The notes beneath the pieces were generated by a model. That model saw nothing but the letters and a program-made list of their open reading frames with translations. It was not told the DNA's origin and ran no database searches. The position numbers were made by a program, and so were the translations under genes. From an uncultured Bacteroidia bacterium (GTDB lineage: Bacteria; Bacteroidota; Bacteroidia; Bacteroidales; F082), in the NCBI GenBank assembly GCA_902783365.1, contig CACZQL010000085.1, positions 1 to 63,124 of the forward strand: a stretch of 63,124 bases of DNA, in the 5' to 3' direction. Shown piece after piece: positions 1 through 8,699 of the stretch (within the stretch, counting starts at the first letter, position 1; each line of letters opens with the position of its first letter).

Positions 1-24
1 CGGACACGCAGGTCCGCCCCTACA
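1..24. repeat. Edge copy of GGACC/GGTCC palindromic repeat
   Basis: CGGAC and GTCCG arms around a short loop, followed by CCCCTAC. This matches the palindrome family found again at 6479, 39730, 40987 and 41038. The copy is cut by the window edge. Confidence 0.6.
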
Positions 25-28
25 AGAT

Positions 29-51
29 GGGTGGGTTAACCACCCTTTTTT
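29..51 (+). terminator. Rho-independent terminator of a gene left of the window
   Basis: A GGGTGG stem, loop GTTAA, CCACCC stem and six T residues on the plus strand. The T run is on the plus side, so it would end a plus-strand gene outside the window and meet the phosphofructokinase gene end to end. Confidence 0.6.
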
Positions 52-54
52 GAT

Positions 55-1272
55 TTACCAATGTAAGATCTTTCTGAAATCGTATTGGTCCGGATCCGGC
101 ACATACCGTCTGGCGGCTTCGTAGTCGCTGGGGGTGAGGTATTGCAGACCGTCGTTGAAGATGAGCTCTGCCTTGGGGCCGTTGAGGTTCACCAAACGCG
201 GCTTGATCTTGCCGTTCTCGTCCTCCACATCCTTCAGGTAGAGCGGGATGATCTCGCCCTTGGGGTTGGTGGTGACCATGGCGCCGGTGACACCCTGGTC
301 GAAGAGCTTCTTCACGCCGTAGCCCAGCAGGGAACAGTAGGTGAGGTCGTAGCCATTGGGCTGCACGCAGCGGATGCCGTAGCCGATCTCGACGGGACGG
401 CTCTTCACGCTGAGGCCGAGGAGGCGCAGACGCTGCTGGAGCAAGAGGTTGAAGATGTGGGCCTTGCTCACGTTGCCAAGCTCAGGATGGCCATGCTCGT
501 CGTAGGTGAATGCCACGCCGCATTTCTCAATCTCCTCGTCCGACATGAAGTGGAACACACCCTCGCTGATGATGATGACGCCATACTCCACGCCGAGGAT
601 CTTACGCTTGACGATGGAGCTGACCATGAGGTTGATGATGGCGTCGAAGGTGACTTGGGCATGGTTGAACATCTCGGGGATGACCACCATGGGGCAGTGG
701 CAGGCGGAGGTCATGCCGAAGGCCAGGTGACCGGCCTCGCGGCCCATGGCGGAAAGCACAAACCAGTTGCCGCTGGTACGGGCATCCTCATACACGGTCT
801 GCACCAAATGCACCGCGGCGTCCTTGGCCGAGTAGTAGCCGAAGGTGGGCTGCCCGTCGGGCAAAGGAAGGTCGTTGTCGATGGTCTTGGGCACGTGGAT
901 GTTTTGAATCTTCACATCGTTCTCACTCAGATATTTGGAGATGCGATTGGCGGTGGAGGCCGTGTCGTCGCCACCGATGGTCACCAAGAGCTTCACGTTG
1001 TTTTTCACGAAGAAGTCGGTGTTGAACTCCTCGTTTTTCGGTTTGTAGCGGCTCATGCGGAGGGCCGAGCCACCCTGTTTTTGGATCTCATCGGCATAGA
1101 TGAAGTCGATTTCCTCCACGTGCGGGTTGGGTTTAAAGAGGTTCTTGTAGCCGTCGTTCAGTCCTAGCACGCGGTAACCACTTTTCAAGAAGGTCTTGGC
1201 GACCGTGCTGATCACTGTGTTGATGCCAGGCGCGGGACCGCCACCGGCAAGGATTACGATTGAATCTTTCAT
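55..1272 (-). CDS. pfp: Pyrophosphate-type 6-phosphofructokinase
   Basis: Phosphorylates fructose 6-phosphate in glycolysis, in the cytoplasm. The frame is open further upstream, but ATG at 1272 gives a normal 405-residue protein beginning MKDSIVILAGG, and the longer reading would run into the neighbouring mannosidase. The nucleotide loop GGGPAPGIN is at about residues 10-18. The phosphoryl-donor motif reads GGDDT (100-104) and the next reads PKTIDND (128-134). ATP-dependent enzymes have Gly at the second-Asp and Lys positions (GGDG, PGTIDND), and Asp plus Lys is the known signature of PPi-dependent enzymes. I therefore infer PPi as donor, which makes the step reversible. It lies 32 bp downstream of the GH92 gene on the same strand. 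Confidence 0.9.
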   Translation of the reverse strand: MKDSIVILAGGGPAPGINTVISTVAKTFLKSGYRVLGLNDGYKNLFKPNPHVEEIDFIYADEIQKQGGSALRMSRYKPKNEEFNTDFFVKNNVKLLVTIGGDDTASTANRISKYLSENDVKIQNIHVPKTIDNDLPLPDGQPTFGYYSAKDAAVHLVQTVYEDARTSGNWFVLSAMGREAGHLAFGMTSACHCPMVVIPEMFNHAQVTFDAIINLMVSSIVKRKILGVEYGVIIISEGVFHFMSDEEIEKCGVAFTYDEHGHPELGNVSKAHIFNLLLQQRLRLLGLSVKSRPVEIGYGIRCVQPNGYDLTYCSLLGYGVKKLFDQGVTGAMVTTNPKGEIIPLYLKDVEDENGKIKPRLVNLNGPKAELIFNDGLQYLTPSDYEAARRYVPDPDQYDFRKILHW

Positions 1273-1304
1273 TATGTTGGAATTTAAGTAGTTAGAAATC
1301 AGTA

Positions 1305-4274
1305 TTATTCGATGATGAATTCGTCGCAGAAAATCCAGGCGGGTTGGCCGGCGCCGACGTGCCATGAAGGGCAGGTCTTGATGTTTCTGGCGGCCATCTT
1401 CACGAAACGGGTCTCGCAACGGGGACGGACCTCCATTTCTTGGATCACGGAGCCGTCCTCATTGAGCGGCACGCCATTGGCGACTTTGCCCACGCTGCGG
1501 AACTTCTTGCCGTCGTCGGAGACGAAGAACTCCACCTCCTTGGGCATGAAGATCCATGAGCCTTGCTCCTGAAGGAAGCTGCCTGCGAGGCGGTTCACCC
1601 GCTGCTTGGCGCCGAGGTCCACGGTGGCCACGAGGTCCACACCGCTGTAACCCTGCCACACGCCGGTGCGGAAGTTGTCGCCGCCGCGCTGGTGGTCGAT
1701 GAGGGCCTTCACGCCGCCCGCCTCATACTGGTCGGAGAAGGGATAGTCCAATTTCACCGCCAGTTTGGCGTCAACGTAATGGAAGTCGGCGTCGATGACG
1801 CGGCTCCATTTCCCGTCTTGCAAGGCCGCCGCCTTGACCGAGGTGGACTTGCGCAGGATGATGGGGTTCTCATAGCGCGGGCTGTTTCCGTCGGGCTCAC
1901 TGCCGTCGAGGGTATAATGGATCTCCGTTCCTTCCAGGGGATGGCTCATCGTCACCACGAGGCTGTCGAAGAAGGTGTTGGACTCGGCGTTGATGGCCGG
2001 CACCACGAGGATGCTCTCTCCGGGGATGCGTACCACAGGGCAGTTTTCGGGTTGGGTGGCCCAAGGCGAATCCGCCGTGGGGCCCATCACGAATTCCAGC
2101 GTGCCTCCTTGATAGATCTCATCAAAGGTGATGAAGCTGCGTTCCAGGGCTTTCCCGTTGAGTTTCACCGACTTCACGTAAGGATTCTGGGCATTGAGGT
2201 TCTTGGCGGTGACGTGGAACTGCTTGCCGTTGTCGAGGCTGATTTCCACTTGTTCAAATCTCGGCAGACCCAACACATAGGTGCCGGAGGCGGGGGTGGC
2301 GGGATAGAAGCCCATGGCGGAGAACACACCCCAAGCCGACATCTGGCCGCAGTCCTCATTGCCGCTGAGGCCGTCGCGCTCATCGGTGTAAAGCTCGTCC
2401 ATCACCTGCTTCACATACTTCTGGGTCTTGGCAGGCTGGCCCACGAAGTTGTACATATAGATCGTGTTGTGCGAAGGTTCGTTGCCGTGGGCGTACTGGC
2501 CGATGAGGCCGGTGATATCCACTTGTTCGCGTCCGGTGAGTTCGGAGGAGGCGGTGAAGAGGCCATCGAGTTTGGCGGCGTAGGCTTCGCGACCGCCCAT
2601 GAGGTCGATATGGGTGTTGATGTCTTGAGGCACGAAGAAGTTGTATTGCCAGGTGTTGGCTTCGGTGAGGGTGAAGTTGACTTGGGTGGGGTTGAAGGGG
2701 GTCATGTAGCCGCCGTTGCGTCGGCCTTGGAAGAATTGGTTCTTGGGGTTGTAGAGGTTTTTGTAGGCTTGGGCGCGGAGGTAGAACTCACGGGCGATGT
2801 CGGCATGTCCCATGTCTTCGGCCATACGGGCCACGCACCAGTCGTCGTAGGCGTATTCCAGGGTCTTGGAGGTCGCCTCGCCTTCCGCATCGACGGGGAT
2901 GAAGCCGTATTTCATATAGGCGCCCATGCCGCGGCGGTCCTGACGGGAGGAGTTCACCATGGCTTCGAGGGCTTTCTCGGTGTCGAAGTCGCGGATGCCC
3001 GAGAAATAGGCGTCGGCGATGACGGGGATGGCGTGGTTGCCGATCATGCAGTGGGTCTCGTTGCCGGCGAGTTCCCAGATGGGCAGCATCTGCTCCGGGT
3101 CGGTGTCATAGTTATTAATAAAGGTGTTGATGAAGTCGAGGGTGCGTTCGCGTTGGACGAGGCTGAAGAGGGGATGCAGGCTGCGGAAGGTGTCCCACAG
3201 CGAGAACACGGTATAGACAGGCCGGTCGGAGTGATAGATTTGCAAGTCGTGCGCGCGATAGCGTCCGTCGGCGTCGGAGAAGAGGTTGGGGGCAATCATG
3301 GTGTGATAGAGGTTGGTGTAGAACACCCTCAGGTCGGCCTCGTCGGAGCCAGCCACCTTGATGCGTTGGAGTTCTTTGTTCCAGGTATCGCTGGCTTTCT
3401 GCGCCAGGGCGTCGAAGTCGAAGCTGTCGGCGCCGAGTTCCGCGCGGAGGTTGTTTTTGGCGCCCTCGACGTCCACCGGCGAGATGGCGACACGCATGAC
3501 GAGGGGCGTGCCGGCCTTGGTGTCGAAATCGAACGACGCCTTCAGCCGGGTGCCTTGCACGGAGGCATCCTGGCGCGGCGTGCCATCGTCGAAGAAGGTG
3601 TAGGACTTGAAGGGTTGCGAGAACTCAGCGACGAAGTAGAGGTATTGGTCCCTGGCCCAGTCGCGGGTGCGGCGGAAGCCACAGACGGTGTTGGGCGACA
3701 GCACTTCGAGGGTGGCGTCATACACGAACTCGTCGTTCACGCCCTCCACCATGTCGAGGAAGAGATGGGCGTCGTCGCTGTCGGGGAACTGGCAGCGCAT
3801 CATGCCCACGCGGTCGCCGGTGGTGAGTTCCACGTTGACCTGGTAGTCATCGAGAAGCACTTGGTAGTAGCCGGGGCGTGCCGACTCGTTCTCATGGCGG
3901 AAAGAGGAACGATAGCCGGTGGCGGGATCCTCTTCGGAGCCTTTGTCGAGTTTCACCTCGCCCACGATGGGCATGAAACGGAAGTCGCCGTAGTCGGAAC
4001 AGCCCGTGCCGCTGAGGTGCGTGGTGCTGAAACCGAGGATGGAGTGGTCGGAAGTGTGGTAGCCCGAGCAGCCGTCCCAGTCGTTCATGCGGGTGTCGGG
4101 ACTGAACTGCATCATGCCAAAGGGCACGGTGGCGCCGGGGAAAGTGTGTCCGTGGCCGCCAGTACCAATGAATGGATCGGCGTAGGCGACGGCGTTAGCG
4201 ACATAGTCGGCCTTGGGTTGCGTGTGGCAGGCCGCAAGGCATAGCAGCAAAAAAGGAAGAAATAATTTTTTCAT
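1305..4274 (-). CDS. GH92 alpha-mannosidase lipoprotein
   Basis: Likely exo-acting alpha-mannosidase of glycoside hydrolase family 92, which trims mannose from N-glycans or yeast mannan. It is probably lipid-anchored: the signal peptide ends in a LAAC lipobox with Cys16. The GH92 N-terminal block DPFIGTGGHGHTFPGA lies at about residues 33-48. The catalytic-domain block WDTFRS is in the middle, and GNEDCGQMSAW lies near residue 635, where many relatives have GNDD. After the catalytic domains come a chitobiase/hexosaminidase-type C-terminal Ig-like domain (YTLDGSEP, about residue 785) and a discoidin (F5/8C)-like region to the end. At 989 residues it is longer than the core family length of about 750. 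There is no susC/susD pair beside it, so this is not a typical PUL. Confidence 0.9.
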   Translation of the reverse strand: MKKLFLPFLLLCLAACHTQPKADYVANAVAYADPFIGTGGHGHTFPGATVPFGMMQFSPDTRMNDWDGCSGYHTSDHSILGFSTTHLSGTGCSDYGDFRFMPIVGEVKLDKGSEEDPATGYRSSFRHENESARPGYYQVLLDDYQVNVELTTGDRVGMMRCQFPDSDDAHLFLDMVEGVNDEFVYDATLEVLSPNTVCGFRRTRDWARDQYLYFVAEFSQPFKSYTFFDDGTPRQDASVQGTRLKASFDFDTKAGTPLVMRVAISPVDVEGAKNNLRAELGADSFDFDALAQKASDTWNKELQRIKVAGSDEADLRVFYTNLYHTMIAPNLFSDADGRYRAHDLQIYHSDRPVYTVFSLWDTFRSLHPLFSLVQRERTLDFINTFINNYDTDPEQMLPIWELAGNETHCMIGNHAIPVIADAYFSGIRDFDTEKALEAMVNSSRQDRRGMGAYMKYGFIPVDAEGEATSKTLEYAYDDWCVARMAEDMGHADIAREFYLRAQAYKNLYNPKNQFFQGRRNGGYMTPFNPTQVNFTLTEANTWQYNFFVPQDINTHIDLMGGREAYAAKLDGLFTASSELTGREQVDITGLIGQYAHGNEPSHNTIYMYNFVGQPAKTQKYVKQVMDELYTDERDGLSGNEDCGQMSAWGVFSAMGFYPATPASGTYVLGLPRFEQVEISLDNGKQFHVTAKNLNAQNPYVKSVKLNGKALERSFITFDEIYQGGTLEFVMGPTADSPWATQPENCPVVRIPGESILVVPAINAESNTFFDSLVVTMSHPLEGTEIHYTLDGSEPDGNSPRYENPIILRKSTSVKAAALQDGKWSRVIDADFHYVDAKLAVKLDYPFSDQYEAGGVKALIDHQRGGDNFRTGVWQGYSGVDLVATVDLGAKQRVNRLAGSFLQEQGSWIFMPKEVEFFVSDDGKKFRSVGKVANGVPLNEDGSVIQEMEVRPRCETRFVKMAARNIKTCPSWHVGAGQPAWIFCDEFIIE

Positions 4275-4404
4275 AGAGAAAGATTTGAATTGACGGCGTA
4301 AAATTAGGAATAATCTTTGTTAGTGCCACCACGTTCGCAAGAAAAAACTACGAAGGAAAAACAAAAAAATGCGACAAACCGCCCCATAAAAACAATATAT
4401 TGCT

Positions 4405-4412
4405 TATATTTG
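4405..4412 (+). promoter_or_regulatory. Promoter -7 box for first Asp-box gene
   Basis: TATATTTG matches the Bacteroidota -7 consensus TAnnTTTG, 51 bp before the ATG. I see no good TTG at the expected -33 distance. Confidence 0.55.
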
Positions 4413-4463
4413 CAGCCTCAAACAGCAAACAACAAACAATTAACAACTTAAAAACACGAAAAA

Positions 4464-6446
4464 ATGAAAAAAGTACTTTTACTTTCCTTGAGCCTTGCTT
4501 TAGGCTTCAGTGCTTTCGCACAACAACGTGTCGCTAAGAATGACATTCAGGCATTCAAAGTAAACAAGAACAAGGAAGTGGTGGGAAATGAGAAAATCAA
4601 CCCCTCCGCCGCCGCTTTCGCTCCCCAGTCCTCTCAGAGTGTTGTGATCAACAGATGGGAGAACAAAGAGGAAGCTGAGACCATGCTCACCACCTACGAC
4701 CTTCAGTCGAACAGCTGGTGCTCCAACCGTATGTATCAGCTGCCCAACGGCAGTGTCGGTATTGTCGGCACCATGTCACTCCAAGAAAACCAGCAGGCCA
4801 CCGACCGTGGTACTGGCTACAACTTCTACAACGGCAGCGAATGGATGGACATGCCTGAGGCCCGCGTGGAGCAAATGAGAACCGGTTGGCCCACCATCGC
4901 ACAATGGGGCGACAACGGTGAAATCATGATTTCGCACTCCCCCTGCCGCTGCTGGGTCAGAGAAGTGGCCGGCGAAGGCGAATGGCAGTACATGGGCGAG
5001 CTTCCCTACGCTCCCGAAGGCTATCCTTACGATGGCGAGAACATCTCCTGGCCGAGAGTTGCCACTTCCGGCGAGCACCACAACATCATCCATGTGATTG
5101 GTGACATCCAGCACTCCGTGTCGGACAGCGAGGTTCACCACCACCAGGCCTACCTCCGTTCCGAGGATGCCGTGAACTGGACCATCAGCTACTCTCCCCT
5201 TGCTCAGGACGGAGAAGAAGCTGACCACTATTCCGCTGACGCCTACAACATCGCCGCCAATGGCCACACCGTCGCCATGATCTACTCCGACGACCTCCAA
5301 GCCCATGTCGTTATGTACAAATCCACCGACGACGGCGCCACCTGGACCAGAACCGTGATCTGGGAGAACCCCTACTACGGCTGCGACTGGGAAAATGACG
5401 AATGCTCCGTGTTCACCGACACCCTGTTCGGCCCCTCCAACGTCGCCATCGCCATCGACAACCGCGGTGTCGCCCACGTGGTCATGAACACCTACGAGTA
5501 CATCCACGACGAGATTGGCAACACCTACACCACCTTCAGAGGCAGGGCTATTGACGGTCTCTACTACTGGAACGACACCCAAGAGGCTCCCATCCAATCC
5601 GTGGACGGCAACCCGCACCACGCCCTGAGACTGTGGTGGCCTTCCGGTGACGGCTATGTACACATGGAGGCCGACTCCACCAAATGGGCTGGCTACCTCC
5701 CCATGTTTGAAGATGAGAACGGCTCCTTGATCGAATACCAGAACGACTACTTCTACATCGAGAACGACTACTTCTATAAATTCCGCTCCGGCCAGTCTGG
5801 CATGCCCGCCCTCTCCATCGACCCGTTCGGCAACATCGCCTGCGCCTACTCAGCCCCCTGCACCAAGCGCGTGAACAACGAATTGACCAAATACTACAGA
5901 AGCATCTTCGTCAGCTACTACAATGTGGACGAAGGTTACTGGCACCAAGTGGTTGACGACATCACCGACGAAATGTGGTATTTGTTCTCCGAGAACATCT
6001 TCACCATCTCCGTGAACAACACCGTCAATCCCGGTGAGTTCTGGTTCGGCTTCCAGGAAGACGCCACCCCCGGCCTCTACTGGGGCTCCAACGCCACCCA
6101 AACCAACGCCAACTTCAACACCATCCACGCCGTGAAGGTGATCGCCGATCCCGAATGCGTGAGCGTCCCCGAGAACTACGACGCCATCAACCCGATGACC
6201 AACGTGCAAATCCACCCCAACCCGGTGAGCGACAACCTCTACATCACCGTGAACGCCTCGCAAAGCTCCGTGATGAACATCGCCGTCTATAACATCACCG
6301 GTCAAAAAGTGATGGAAACCAGCGCCAGCATCAGCACCGGCATCAATCACCCCAGCATCGATGTCAACAGCCTCAGCAGCGGCATCTACTTCGTCACCGT
6401 CAGCACCAACGGCTTCGAACAAACCCTGAAGTTCGTGGTGAAATAA
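4464..6446 (+). CDS. Secreted Asp-box protein with T9SS sorting domain (paralogue 1)
   Basis: Function unknown. A signal peptide ends at about AFA-QQ (residues 1-19). An Asp-box STDDGATW is at about residues 287-294, suggesting a sialidase/BNR-like beta-propeller, although none of the catalytic arginine architecture of sialidases is recognisable. The last 80 residues form a type A T9SS sorting domain: PNPVSDNLYI, then GQKVM, then LSSGIYFV, ending KFVVK. It should cross the outer membrane through SprA and be released or anchored at the surface. It is the most divergent of three tandem paralogues and has its own -7 box and a strong terminator. Confidence 0.85.
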   Translation: MKKVLLLSLSLALGFSAFAQQRVAKNDIQAFKVNKNKEVVGNEKINPSAAAFAPQSSQSVVINRWENKEEAETMLTTYDLQSNSWCSNRMYQLPNGSVGIVGTMSLQENQQATDRGTGYNFYNGSEWMDMPEARVEQMRTGWPTIAQWGDNGEIMISHSPCRCWVREVAGEGEWQYMGELPYAPEGYPYDGENISWPRVATSGEHHNIIHVIGDIQHSVSDSEVHHHQAYLRSEDAVNWTISYSPLAQDGEEADHYSADAYNIAANGHTVAMIYSDDLQAHVVMYKSTDDGATWTRTVIWENPYYGCDWENDECSVFTDTLFGPSNVAIAIDNRGVAHVVMNTYEYIHDEIGNTYTTFRGRAIDGLYYWNDTQEAPIQSVDGNPHHALRLWWPSGDGYVHMEADSTKWAGYLPMFEDENGSLIEYQNDYFYIENDYFYKFRSGQSGMPALSIDPFGNIACAYSAPCTKRVNNELTKYYRSIFVSYYNVDEGYWHQVVDDITDEMWYLFSENIFTISVNNTVNPGEFWFGFQEDATPGLYWGSNATQTNANFNTIHAVKVIADPECVSVPENYDAINPMTNVQIHPNPVSDNLYITVNASQSSVMNIAVYNITGQKVMETSASISTGINHPSIDVNSLSSGIYFVTVSTNGFEQTLKFVVK

Positions 6447-6478
6447 AGAAAATACTTGATTCTTAAACCCTGTGTTTA

Positions 6479-6510
6479 GGGGGCGGACTTGCGAGTCCGC
6501 CCCCTTTTTT
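6479..6510 (+). terminator. Terminator built from the GGGGGCGGACT palindrome
   Basis: A perfect 11-bp stem (6479-6489 with 6494-6504), loop TGCG, then a T tract. The stem has the same sequence as the dispersed GGGGCGGAC palindrome family, so a repeat copy appears to serve as terminator for the first Asp-box gene. Confidence 0.85.
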
Positions 6511-6547
6511 TATCCGGCAAAAAAATAACAGGCAACAGATTTTTTTC

Positions 6548-6577
6548 TTGCACAATCAAAGAAAATACGTATATTTG
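6548..6577 (+). promoter_or_regulatory. Canonical Bacteroidota promoter for paralogue 2
   Basis: TTG (6548-6550), exactly 19 bases, then TATATTTG (6570-6577). This is a full match to the primary-sigma consensus and leaves a leader of about 60 nt. Confidence 0.85.
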
Positions 6578-6641
6578 TAAGCTCTAAAGGAAAAGCAAAT
6601 CATTACTAATCAACATTAATATTAATTAAAAATCATTAAAC

Positions 6642-8558
6642 ATGAAGAAATTATTTACTTTAATGATGATCTTGGCAGTGGCCATGAGTGGCTTCGCCCA
6701 AGTAAAAAGCGTCAGCAAACTCGACGGCAAGAACGGCGTTCAGAAGATGAGAATGGCCAATCGCAGCGAGGGTGTTGAGACGTTGGAGAACGTTCAGTCA
6801 CAGTCTTTGATGACCAGAGTTGATTTCGGTAGCGGCGAGCTTGACTACACGACCTACGACTGGCAGACGAACGCCGCAGCCCGTAACTGGACCCTGGTTT
6901 GGGACGACAACACAGTGAATTTCGCCTACACCCAGGCCAACAACGAGAGCTTCAGCGACCGTGGTACCGGCATTGGCACCTACGATTACACCAACGACGA
7001 ATGGATTCCGCTGGGTGGCCGTATCGAGAGCGAGAAGACCGGTTTCGGCTCCATCGCCCGCTACAAAGAGAACGGCATCGTGGTTGCCGCCCACACCGCC
7101 ACCGAGTGCGGCATCTACATCATTGAGGACAGAGACAACATGACCCCCAACAGCCTTCCTGTGACGAGCCGTGTTGACAACACCAATGAGCCTGCTTGGC
7201 CTGTGGTCATGACCTCCGGCCCCAACCGCGACATCATCCACATGGTCGCCACCGGCAGCAGCGACAACAAATTGTACTACTTCCGCACGCGCAACGGCGG
7301 TGAAACCTGGGAAAAGCAAAACGTCGTCCTCCCCTTCCTCACTGAGGAATACGGCTCCGACTGGGGTTCCAACGTTTGCTACTTCATGGAAACCACTGAG
7401 GACAACTGCCTTGCCTTGGTCGTTAACAACGCCTGGAGCGACTGCTTCGTCATGTACAGCTACGACGATGGCGAGACCTGGGAAAGAAAAGTGTTCTATC
7501 ATCACCCCGGAATCAACTCCACGTTCGACAGCTGGTTCATGTATCCTCGCTGGGCTTCCTGCCAATGGGACAGCAAGCACAACCTGCATGTGCTGTATGA
7601 GTTCAACGGCAGCACCGGCGAACCCGCCTCTGGCAGTTACTATCCCGGTATCGGTGGCGTGTCCTACTGGAGCGAAGTCATGCCCTACCATGGCGACGGC
7701 ACCAGCCAATCATTCGGCTGCGACCCGACCAACCCGATGCCTTGCGTCCCTGGCGAGCCTTTCATCATGGACTCCGCCTACATCTATGAAGACATCTACG
7801 CTTCATGGTGGCTGTGGAGCGACGCCACCCACGAAATGTGGAGTGAGTATGTTGGCTACCTCCCCGCATTGACTCCTCAAGGCGACCCGGAACCCGATCC
7901 GTACAATGTCATGGAATTCAACATTGATGACAGAACCTTACACGGCTCCTACAACAGCGGCTGCGTGGCTTTCCCCGTGCTCTGCATGGTTCCCGGTTCT
8001 GACGACATGGTGGCTGTTTGGAGCGCCATGGACGAAAACTGCACCGATGGAAATGGCAACTTCTACTATCACCTCTTTGCCTCCGCCTCCGCCGACGGTG
8101 GCTACACCTGGTCTCCCATGGTTGCCCTCACCAGCGACATCATCTTCACCTTTGCTGAGTTAGTGTATAACCAGGCTGTCGTTCTCGACAGAACCCTGGT
8201 CGTCGCCACCCAAGCCGACGGCTTCACCGGCACCTTCGTCCAAGGCGACGAGGATGACGCCACCGACTGCTACTATCAAGGCCTCACCTACGACCTCGAC
8301 GAGCTCTTCCCCGGCATCGGCATGGGCACCTCCGAAAGCCACAACACCAAGATGAACATCTGGCCCAACCCCACCAACACCACCCTCAACGTCAACCTCA
8401 ACCACAGCGCTGAGATCGTTGTTTACAACATGATGGGTCAAGTGGTCGCCAACTACAACGGCACCATTGGCGCCAACAGCATCGACGTGTCGAACCTCAG
8501 CAGCGGCGTCTATTTCATCAGCGCCGGCAGCGACACCCAGAAGTTCGTTGTCAAATAA
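6642..8558 (+). CDS. Secreted Asp-box protein with T9SS sorting domain (paralogue 2)
   Basis: A signal peptide covers residues 1-19 (MKKLFTLMMIL to GFAQ). Three Asp-box motifs are visible: NGGETW (about 218), SYDDGETW (273) and SADGGYTW (483). The spacing suits a beta-propeller. The sorting domain covers about residues 571-638 with WPNPTN, MMGQVV and LSSGVYF and ends KFVVK. It is closely related to the next gene; for example both contain PFIMDSAYI and LWSDATHEMW. No enzymatic motif is evident, so it could be a surface lectin, adhesin or degraded sialidase relative. Predicted to be exported through the T9SS. Confidence 0.85.
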   Translation: MKKLFTLMMILAVAMSGFAQVKSVSKLDGKNGVQKMRMANRSEGVETLENVQSQSLMTRVDFGSGELDYTTYDWQTNAAARNWTLVWDDNTVNFAYTQANNESFSDRGTGIGTYDYTNDEWIPLGGRIESEKTGFGSIARYKENGIVVAAHTATECGIYIIEDRDNMTPNSLPVTSRVDNTNEPAWPVVMTSGPNRDIIHMVATGSSDNKLYYFRTRNGGETWEKQNVVLPFLTEEYGSDWGSNVCYFMETTEDNCLALVVNNAWSDCFVMYSYDDGETWERKVFYHHPGINSTFDSWFMYPRWASCQWDSKHNLHVLYEFNGSTGEPASGSYYPGIGGVSYWSEVMPYHGDGTSQSFGCDPTNPMPCVPGEPFIMDSAYIYEDIYASWWLWSDATHEMWSEYVGYLPALTPQGDPEPDPYNVMEFNIDDRTLHGSYNSGCVAFPVLCMVPGSDDMVAVWSAMDENCTDGNGNFYYHLFASASADGGYTWSPMVALTSDIIFTFAELVYNQAVVLDRTLVVATQADGFTGTFVQGDEDDATDCYYQGLTYDLDELFPGIGMGTSESHNTKMNIWPNPTNTTLNVNLNHSAEIVVYNMMGQVVANYNGTIGANSIDVSNLSSGVYFISAGSDTQKFVVK

Positions 8559-8598
8559 GCTGACACCCCTACAGAGACTATCAATACTTATTTTTGCG

Positions 8599-8632
8599 AG
8601 AGAGGGACACCAAGGTGCCCCTCTCTTTTTTT
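8599..8632 (+). terminator. Terminator after paralogue 2
   Basis: AGAGAGGGACACC, loop AA, GGTGCCCCTCTCT with one mismatch, followed by a T run. Confidence 0.8.
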
Positions 8633-8642
8633 ATCAAAAAAC

Positions 8643-8672
8643 TTGCATAATCATAAAAAAATAGTAATTTTG
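8643..8672 (+). promoter_or_regulatory. Canonical promoter for paralogue 3
   Basis: TTG (8643-8645), 19 bases, TAATTTTG (8665-8672). It sits inside the upstream part of the open frame and so argues that translation starts at 8700. Confidence 0.85.
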
Positions 8673-8699
8673 TGCCTTGCAACCTTAAAATTATACGCT

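Noticed and set aside
1563..4244. 893-codon plus-strand open frame opposite the GH92 gene
   Set aside because: Low-complexity His/Gly/Val/Glu translation typical of the complement of a GC-rich gene; the minus frame has clear GH92 motifs.
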